Assembly: GCA_016617785.1 (NCBI GenBank)
Contig: JADILM010000002.1
Location: 1,178,001 to 1,242,000 of the forward strand
Origin: Sporobolomyces roseus
Taxonomy: Eukaryota; Basidiomycota; Microbotryomycetes; Sporidiobolales; Sporidiobolaceae
Direction: 5' to 3'
DNA: 64,000 nt
Translations under genes and position numbers: made by a program
The notes under the pieces: model-generated
Databases searched by the model: none
The model's input: only the letters and a program-made list of their open reading frames with translations
Told to the model about the DNA's origin: nothing
Shown here: piece after piece, positions 56,376 through 64,000 of the stretch
Numbering within the stretch: the stretch's first letter is position 1
Layout: each line of letters begins with the position of its first letter

Positions 56376-58496
56376 ATGGCAGCGAGTATGCCTTCTGAAT
56401 CAGCAGCATTCGCAGCGTCTGCGTTCCCTTCAACCTCGATCAGTTCTTCATCTCCGGCCGACCTCCTCAACGCGATCAACTCTTCATTCTCCCGCCTCGC
56501 CGCCCTCTCGAATCGCGTACCAGGATCAGCGATCGTATGGAGGTACTTGAAAGCTTCTCACCAAGATGATCCCCTTAGAACTGTGTTGGAAATCTTGTTG
56601 GTCTTCTTCATCGTCAGGACTTTCCTCATGTCTAGGACTAAAGGAGAATCATCTGGCAAGAACTTTGTAAAGTTCTCTGAAAAGGTACGCTTACACTTCT
56701 CTCCTTTATTGTCTCGTTGAAGAAGTAAAACGACAAGTTCGGCATTCGAAAACTGATTGATTCCCCCTTTCGTAGGAGATCGATGAATTGGTAGCTGAAT
56801 GGCAACCTGAACCACTCTTACCTCCAAACCAAGAAACTCCATTACATCCCCCAATTCTAGTCGGAGCTACCGGACCTCGACCTCGAGTAATCTTTCCTCA
56901 ACCAGGTCAAGACCCTCACGACCCTCACGACCCTCTCTCGCTCGATCAACCAGGGAAACAAGTAACGAATTTGGCGAGTGCGAATTTTGCGGGATTGGCA
57001 GGGAACGAGCAGATCAAAGAGAAAGCGGTCAACTGTTTGAGGAGGTACGGAGTCGGTTCTTGTGGTCCAGCTGGTTTCTACGGTACTTTCGGTGAGTTTC
57101 AAATCCCTCCTTTATCTTTACTTCCCCACGTTATTGATAAAGGGTCGGATCGAATCGCAGACGTTCACCTCGAATTAGAACGAGATATCGCCCAATTCCT
57201 CAGAGTTCCCGCCGCGATCAATTACGCTCAAGGTTTCTCGGCGATCTCTTCCGTCATCCCAGCATTCTGTAAACGTGGAGACATCGTAGTAGCCGATCGA
57301 GGCTGCAACTTCGCCATTCAGAAAGGGATTCAAATTTCGAGGGTCAACGTGAAATGGTACGATCATGGAGATTACGAGTCGTTGGAGAGGATCTTGGAGG
57401 GAATCAAGAAGGAGGATAAGAAGTATAGGAGGAACCCGACTGCGAGTAGGAGGTTCATTGTTACCGAGGGAATCTTTGAGAACGATGGAAGTATGGTCAA
57501 CTTGCCAAAGGTCGTAAGTTTTCATCGGTTTTGCAATAGGAGTGTCCGCTATCATCGTGCTTCCACTGAATCCTACTCGAATCGTGAACCTACAGATGGA
57601 ACTCAAGCACAAATACAAGTACAGATTGATTCTCGACGAAGGTTGGTCGATTGGAGCAGTTGGTAAAACTGGTCGAGGAGTGACCGAGGTCTTTGACATT
57701 CCCGTGAGTTGACTGCATACTTTCTTATACTGTCGATGGTTAGCTTATCCCTTTTATCGACCATGCGTTTTAGGCCGCTGGTGTCGATATCATTACTGGA
57801 ACTATGCAAAACGCCTTCTCTTCGTCTGGAGGTTTCTGTGCCGGAAGTGTCGAAGTCGTCGCTCATCAACGTATCAACTCCCCTACCTATGTCTTCTCAG
57901 CGGCCCTTCCTCCGCTCCTCGCCGTTTCCGCCTCTGAAGCACTCTCACTCCTATCGACTCCTCTCACCTCGACGGACCCTTCTCATCCTCTCACGACTCT
58001 CCCGACGAACATTCGAGCACTCCGACAAATCCTCGACCAAATCCCTACGATCGAAATTCCGAGCGCCGAAATGTCCCCCTTGATTCACTTGACGATCAAA
58101 CCTTCCGTCCTCGAGAAACCAACGAACGAAGGAAGGGTAGGTAGACAACGTTCTCACTCTCACGTTTCCCACCCGAATCCAACTCCAATCACAATCCCCG
58201 CTGCCGGAATGTCCTCGGCTCGTTCAAGAAACGGTGCGAATGGAACATTGGTTTCTTCCATGGAGGCAGAATCGACTCGACAAGAACAAGAACGATTACT
58301 GCAAGAAATCGTTGATGTGTGTGGAGAGAATGGAGTCTTGTTGACTACGACAAAGAGGACTTGGGCTCAAGAAATGACAGAGATTAAACCGAGTATCAGG
58401 ATTTGCGTCAGTGCCGCTTTGACTAAGAAGGAGATGGAGAAAGCGGGAACGGTCGTCAAGAATGCTATCAACAAGGTATTGGGCAAGAAGAAGTAA
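56376..58496 (+). CDS. lcb1: Serine palmitoyltransferase subunit 1 (Lcb1)
   Basis: Six exons give about 590 residues. After an Ala/Ser-rich lead comes a membrane helix ([17 protein letters not shown]), then the aminotransferase fold: [36 protein letters not shown] joined to [90 protein letters not shown] occupies the position where Lcb2 has its PLP lysine; the Lys is missing, as expected of Lcb1. Lcb1 and Lcb2 form the first, rate-limiting sphingolipid enzyme at the ER. A 9-bp tandem repeat encodes DPHDPHDP (about 56912-56935). A Ser-rich insert with SRNGANGT lies near the C-terminus. The ATG at 56376 starts about 45 residues before the membrane helix. Confidence 0.9.
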
Positions 58497-59177
58497 AACG
58501 ATAGATCTCTTTTTCTTGTTTCTGTATTTTAGTTCCTCTTTGCATCAATATTTAGCTCTAATCTCAATTACTCTCGCTGGGTCGTTTCGTTTCTGATCGA
58601 GAGTATTGGAGACTTTACAACATGACAATGTAGAAGACTGAATGAGTGATGCGAACATACGACTGCTGCTGAACGAGACGAGACACCGAAAAGGGTAGGA
58701 AAGTCGGAAGGTATGAAAGAATCAAGGTGTGATCGCCGCCAGAAGATCTCTGAGGGAGCGAGAAGATCGAAAGATAGATAGGATTCTTTGGTTCCGAGTT
58801 TGCGAGTTGCTGGAGGAAGAACGAGGGCGGGCGAGAAGCGGGAGGGGGGCGATGAAGAGGGGACAAGCTGCAGCTATAGAGTGAACTCGAGTTAATTGGA
58901 AGGAGTAGAGAGACGAAAGCGAAGTCGAAGTTGGGGAGTTTCTGATGATTTGGTCGAAAGGCCGAGTGGAAGGCGTAGGGCGGACGGAGTGGTGGCTCGA
59001 TCGAGTAACAAAGGGAGGAGGCGTGTGAAGAGTAAAGAGCGCGGTTTGGGGAGATGCCGAATCGAATTTCGGCGAGAGAGATGAAGAACTTGGTCGTAAA
59101 GCTTGACGGTCCTGATCCTTCCCATTTTGCTCCTCTTGCCCCTTTCCAACGGTTGCCCGACCCGCCCATCTTTCCGC
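58497..59177. other. Intergenic between convergent lcb1 and recyclin genes
   Basis: Convergent 3' ends. The stretch contains GA-rich and TC-rich low-complexity sequence and several domain-less open frames on both strands. No gene is seen. Confidence 0.45.
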
Positions 59178-62100
59178 TCAAGCTATGATACAATCGTCCG
59201 CTAGCTTGAGACCGAACAGCTGTTTTTCAACTTGCTTGTCAATCTTCCTCCAATCCGCTCGACGTTGGACTAAGGTAATAGGTTCTAAGGAAGGTCAGCT
59301 GATCGATCTTGAAGCCGAGGCCACTTAAGCGAGAAAAGCGAGTTTGACTCACCTAATTCATACAAATCATCCGGACTCAGAGTTCCCTCGTATCGACTCG
59401 TGTCCCTCACTAGCGCTCCTAGATCTTTCGGGTTATCGACGATAAAGATTTCTCCGACCATCTTGAGACTCGTAAAGTAAGCTGTCACTTGAGGTTGTCG
59501 TAGCGTAGTCACGAACGAGTGATAAGCGTTCAAATCGGCGATTAGTTGGAGTCCTCCCGTTGTCGAAACGATTACTCGCTTGAGGTTCTTCAGCAAGATA
59601 CTACAGACGACGAATTCCAATGAGCGAAAGGTCAGACCGGGAAGAAGACAGATCAGGAAGAGAAGACTTACCCATGCAATCGAATTCCAACTTCCTGATT
59701 AAACACTTCGAGGATATGTTTGTCCGTACTCCCTTTCAACATGTCACAATGTCTCTTTAAAGTCCCAACCACATCTCTCGCCGTCTTCGTAGGTTTCAAA
59801 TCCATATCGGCGTTTTCATCCGGTGCGAAATCGGTAGGACCTTGTCCGACCGTCAATTGGTGTTCGACGTGAGACATGAGGATGTTGACTGCTGCGTTGA
59901 GACCTTGAGCGACGGCGTCGTCGAGGGATGATTCAAACTTTTTCTTTTCTCGAACGACCGTGTTCAAGAAATCTTTCTTGTCGATGTAGGTAGCCTGCAC
60001 GAACGACTTGAAAGTGAGTATGTCTGTTTGGTAGAGAGATAGATATCGAGCTCACCATCTCCTTCTCGAAGTAAACGTCAACCATTTGTTGAATAGTATC
60101 CCCAATATGAACCAATTCAAAGAACTGTACTAAAGGGGCCACTTCGTCGGCCTCTCCATGTTCCTCCGGCTTGTAGCTCTCCATCTGTTTGATAGCACTT
60201 TTGAACGCAGGAACGACATGTTTTTCCCCCAACACTTGCAACAAAACGATGAAAACCTCTTCGATCGCATCCCTCACTTTCCTCCCATAAGTTCCGGGGT
60301 ACCGGATGAACGTTTGAACTCGTTTGAGACAGTCTCGATCGGCTTGAATGAGTTGGAGGGCGACGTCGAGCGAGAGGAGGAGTTGCATTCGATCGAAATG
60401 AGATTGACTCTTCGTAGAGGAGGAGAGAGGGGTCGAAGGGGTTTGTAGCTGATCTGAGGTTGTAGCGAGACCGACGTTACCACTCGCGTCGATCGATAGT
60501 CGAGGAGGTGCAGTCGTAGAATCGTCTCCCCATGCATTCGAAGTGGATTCGAGGGGTGCAGTTGTGAAGCTGGGAGGTTCAATCGAAGGAGTCGAAGGAG
60601 CTGGAGTTGATCTAGACGCAGAGTTTGATCCACCGAGCTGAGTACCGAGGGAAGCGAAAGTGTTGAATGCTCCAGTGGCTCCATAAGTAATCGCGTTGAA
60701 ACCGTATGAAGCGGTTTTAGGGATGATGGTGACGGGGAGTAAGAGGACTTTGGTAAACCCCGCTAGGACGTTCTTCTTGACTTGAGCAGGATTTTGTGAA
60801 GCGAGGAAAGTTGGATCCGAAATCGCTAGATCTGATGCAGTCTGTGAACGTCAAGTTGTCTCGATCAGCTCTTACTCACAACGAAACAGATCCGAGAGAG
60901 TACGAGAACACTCACCTTTTTATCCCATTCCTCACACATCCCCTCGAGAACCTCCCTAATCCATTCACCTTCCTCCGTCAAGTAATCGTCCATCAACGGT
61001 TCAAACATTCTAAAAACGACATCTTCCGCCCTCTCCTTCGTGACCAATTCGTTCTTCGGTTCGATCTCCAACACGGTCTCGACCAATCTATAGACCTGAC
61101 CGAAAGTAGCCGCAGTAGCGAGGAGGAAGAGTGGATGTTGTAAGGGTTGAGCGGCGGATAATAGAGTAGTAATGTAATCGGAAACTACATCGTTCGCCAA
61201 TCGTTCGAGGAAGTAGAGGAGTACGTCGGATTCCGGTGGGAAGACTCGAGCTATCAAGGATCCTTCTCGGGACAGGACGGAGAGGATCGAGACCATGTAA
61301 GAATCCATCGCTGAGAAATCAATCCCATCTGCTTGTCCTTCTGAAGGAGTTTCAATTTTACTATCGATGGGACCGCTCCATCACCTATCAGCGATTGTGT
61401 GTCGATAATAACGAGAGACAGAGATCGGGCGAACTCACGTAAGATTCTTGAGTGGATTGTAACTCTGATCATAGAAAATCTCCCTCTTTTGTACAAAGAT
61501 CTGACTCAAACTGTTACTAGTATTCAATTCCCACAGCACTTTCGCCTTGTCCCGCATAACCCCTTCATCTTTCATCGTATCGGCTTTCTCAAACTCGCTC
61601 AACAACGCCGATTCAAAGAAATCCATCGCAGATTGAACGTTTCTCAAGACGGTCAATCTCTGCGGGAGCGATCTGGTGGGCGCCAAGGAAGGGTGACAGA
61701 ATCGAGAGAGGGAGGAGAGAAGTTGGGCTCGAGTCATCGGGGAGAGGGCAGGGGTCGTGAAGACTAGCGAAGAGGTTGTGTGGGTGATCAAGGAGGAATA
61801 GTACGGAAGAAGGAGGGAGTGGTAGGTTTGATAAGTTTGTAAATAGTTGGGAGAGGGCGCGGTGGGAGTTGTCGGAGAGGGAGTCGAAGGGTTGAAGGCG
61901 AATGCCGAGGGTCGAGAGGTAACGAGAGGAGGGGAAGGAAATGTGGGTTGAGTGTCGAAAGTCAGTTTCGTGACTGCTGGTGGTCTACGAGGTTTATCGA
62001 GTGTTGGAGCTGAGTTCGCTATCAGATCGTCCTCATCGTCGTCGTCGTCGAACATCAAGAGTAAATCGTCTGGTGCTTTTTTCGGAGGTTTCGACTTTGA

Positions 62101-63027
62101 TGGTTCCAACTTGACTTGGTCTGTGAAGCCATCCGATAATCCAAAGGGATCTGTCGGTGTGTCCCCTCCTCCATCTGCTGTAAAGTCCCCATCCTGGAAA
62201 TCTCCAAACCCATCATCTGTTCCCGCTTTCTCACTCCCTCCCTGATTCCGCTCTTCCTCGACACCTCCATCAAAGAAATCCCCAAACTCGTCGTCACTCG
62301 ATAGTGTAGGGGACGATGTTCGATTCGAGTGCTGAGGTCGAGCTACTGGCGCTGCCGAGACGGTCACAGGTTCCAACTGAGTTTGTTTCCCTTTCCCTTT
62401 CTCTTTCTCTTTCCCCCTCCAATCTATCTCCCCCGGTCCTTTATAATCCAACCTGCCCAATTTTACCCTCCATACTCTATCGTCCCTGACCAATTGACTT
62501 AGTTTCCTTGAACCCTGAGCGAATTGAGGGATGTCTGGAATGGGTAAGAACTGGAGAATGGTAAGATAGGCTTCTTCGGTCAATTTGCCAAACTTTCTCG
62601 GTCGGGGATGACGAGGGTGTGAGGAAGAGGTCGATGCGGTAAGTGCTCGGTCAGGGAGTAATGCAGTCCATCGTTCTGTAAAGAATGGGGGGTTTTGGAA
62701 AAGGGTTAGTGGGGGCTGGAAAGAAGCGAGAGAGATTCAGAGAGATTCGCTTGCCCATATCCCTACAGTCTAGTATACCTCAGTAATGTAAAACTGTCGT
62801 CTATACTCGGACTGTTTGAGTGCAAGTCGAGATTGTTTGATGAAACGAGTCTCGAAAGAGTCGGACGAGTTGGCGGGAAGTACTCGGAACTGTTGTAGCT
62901 TTTGGTGCTCGGGTAGAAGGTGCACGCAGGCGAGGTACAAGGTGCTATCGAGGTGAAGCGAGTGATGGCGGGAGGGACAAGAGGGAACCGCAAGAGATTG
63001 CGGGTTTGTTTCTGTCTCTCTCTCCAC
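59178..63027 (-). CDS. rcy1: Recyclin-type F-box/Sec10 protein (Rcy1/Pof6), start unresolved
   Basis: More than 1,000 residues. The F-box is LPIPDIPQFAQGSRKLSQLV near the N-terminus, followed by a Lys/Glu and acidic stretch with repeated FGDF motifs (DDEFGDFFDGG, DDGFGDFQDGD). Then come the helical Sec10-like domain: YNPLKNL, LIARVFPPESDVLLYFLERL, then LLLSLDVALQLIQADRDCLKR, KHVVPAFKSAIKQM, then NLKRVIVSTTGGLQLIADLN and YHSFVTTLRQPQVTAYFTSLK, ending LADDCIIA. The final Cys-Ile-Ile-Ala is a CaaX prenylation signal, as in yeast Rcy1. The family acts in endocytic recycling and secretion and binds SCF subunits. An upstream exon (about 62775-63027) splices in frame to RWTALLPD through a GTATAC donor and TTTACAG acceptor, but no ATG was found for it, so the left boundary of the protein is uncertain. 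Confidence 0.7.
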
Positions 63028-63096
63028 TTCGACACGCTTGAACTGCTTGGGGAATCGCTCTAGGGATACTGTAACAGTAGGAGTAGGTAGTCAAGG
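63028..63096. promoter_or_regulatory. Very short divergent intergenic region (recyclin/spo7)
   Basis: At most 70 bp separate the recyclin reading frame and the spo7 ATG at 63097. The recyclin frame stays open on the minus strand to about 63075, where an acceptor-like TTACAG lies. Its true start could therefore be inside or beyond the spo7 5' end. Confidence 0.35.
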
Positions 63097-64000
63097 ATGC
63101 TTCGTAAACCTCCTCGACCGTTCCATCCTCCTGCGAATCGGGAATCGTACAAAGATCTCCTCATCTTTGAAGAACGACTCAAACAGAACGCAGAGAGGTA
63201 AGCTACCCCCTACTCTATCACCGTAATGCTCTCATGAACCCCCCATTTGAATGACACAGACTACAGAAACAACGGAGGAAATATCAAGGTTCGTTCATCT
63301 TCCTCCTCTCCTCTCCTCTCCGCTCCTTCTCTTGCCATTCAACCTGACAGTCAATCTATGTCAACAGGCTTTCTATTATCCTTGGTAGCCGTAATCGCTT
63401 ACTTGGCTTACATTGTCTTCATTCAACCTTCAATAGTTCGCTCTCTCGCTACTTCACTCTGTTGTTCCTCGCACTCATTCTCTAGCTCGTTTACGCACAC
63501 AGTACTCCCTCGTTCACTATAGCAATATAGCATGTCTCCTCGTAGCCGCAGTCACCCTCATCCTCTTCTTCGCAACGGGAATGTACAGCGACAAAATCGC
63601 TTATGCCTACAAGTAACCCCGTTACTCTTTTCCCTAGACTCTCAATCACTCTCTGACTCTCAACATTCGACTCTATAGATTCGTACCTCAAGCGAACAGA
63701 GCCTTGAGACCTTTCAACATCTACCTCAACACACGACACAAATCTAGATTCTCATTTCTAAACCCTTTCCGTTCCTCCGCCACGACGACCTCTTCCTCAG
63801 CCCGTAAAGCCTCGACAGCATCTCCTTCCCTATCCCGTACTGCGTCAGGTCGATCAATCTCGTCATCCTCGAACGACCTTTCACTCTCACGTCAAACCTC
63901 GGCTTCTTCCCTATCCTCGCAAACCTCATTCCGCTCTACAAACGCACTCCACTCTTCCTCTTCTGCATCATCCTCTCGCTCTTCTTCCCCTTCCCCACCC
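63097..64000 (+). CDS. spo7: Spo7, regulatory subunit of the Nem1-Spo7 phosphatase (truncated by window end)
   Basis: Short exons open with MLRKPPRPFHPPANRES, then YKDLLIFEERLKQNAERLQ, KQRRKYQ. That LxxFEERLxQNxxRLxxxRxKY stretch is the hallmark of Spo7 (TMEM188/NEP1-R1 in animals). Two membrane helices follow, GFLLSLVAVIAYLAYIVFIQ and IACLLVAAVTLILFFATGMY, with a short loop. Then RFVPQANRALRPFNIYLNT leads into a Ser/Arg-rich tail that runs off the window. Spo7 binds Nem1 at the nuclear/ER membrane; the phosphatase activates lipin (Pah1) and shifts phosphatidate from phospholipid to triglyceride synthesis. The extended Ser-rich tail goes beyond the compact animal form. Start chosen as the first ATG directly before the conserved motif. 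Confidence 0.8.

Overview
The window is nuclear DNA of a basidiomycete fungus. Genes are dense, lie on both strands and are cut by many short introns of about 40-90 nt. Donors are mostly GTGAGT, GTAAGT or GTACGT, branch sites CTGAC or CTAAC, and acceptors CAG or TAG. Sphingolipid C9-methyltransferase, an RTA1 protein and a two-BIR Bir1 are fungal markers, and protein style (Ser/Pro/Lys-rich disordered regions, short introns) fits a basidiomycete yeast or a related lineage; I could not place it more precisely. About 25 protein genes are supported. I saw no rRNA, convincing tRNA, transposon or CRISPR array.

Layout: 1-2082 (-) Bir1/survivin, cut by the window edge; 2833-3693 (-) four-helix MARVEL-like protein; 4261-5977 (-) FucP-type sugar transporter with a 1.5 kb upstream region; 7522-8649 (-) small basic nuclear-type protein, divergent from an MBOAT/wax-synthase-like acyltransferase (8786-10725, +). 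At 11345-13057 (+) lies a MYND zinc-finger gene broken by a 7-bp insertion; its intact paralogue is at 43622-46298 (-). 14160-15500 (+) RTA1 protein; 15739-17267 (-) Rab4-type GTPase; 18413-20958 (+) unknown disordered protein; 21186-21888 (+) UPF0538 protein; 22145-24498 (-) Cdt1; 25402-25873 (+) small single-pass protein; 26638-27855 (+) secreted Cys-rich/barrel protein; 28107-29698 (-) gamma-butyrobetaine-hydroxylase-like dioxygenase, divergent from a SAM methyltransferase (29798-31053, +); 31567-31794 (-) Cdc26; 32066-36328 (+) Bye1-like PHD/TFIIS/SPOC protein; 36613-41711 (-) about 1,600-residue disordered nuclear-type protein; 42154-43368 (+) Swc5/BCNT; 47166-47817 (-) TRAPPC2L; 48106-52168 (+) Vip1 inositol pyrophosphate synthase; 52327-53733 (-) deoxyhypusine synthase; 54019-56042 (+) sphingolipid C9-methyltransferase followed by Lcb1 (56376-58496, +); 59178-~63027 (-) recyclin (F-box/Sec10); 63097-end (+) Spo7.

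Functional themes are membrane lipids and traffic (Lcb1 with the C9-methyltransferase, Spo7, wax-synthase-like acyltransferase, RTA1, Rab4, recyclin, TRAPPC2L) and chromosomes/cell cycle (Bir1, Cdt1, Cdc26, Bye1, Swc5). Many neighbours are divergent pairs with less than 300 bp between start codons.

The strongest unexplained signal is a 353-bp inverted repeat, identical base for base in my reading, at 11061-11413 and 46230-46582. It covers the upstream region and first 23 codons of two MYND paralogues whose remaining coding sequence has diverged strongly. This looks like a gene-conversion tract that has kept two promoters the same, with one copy now frameshifted.
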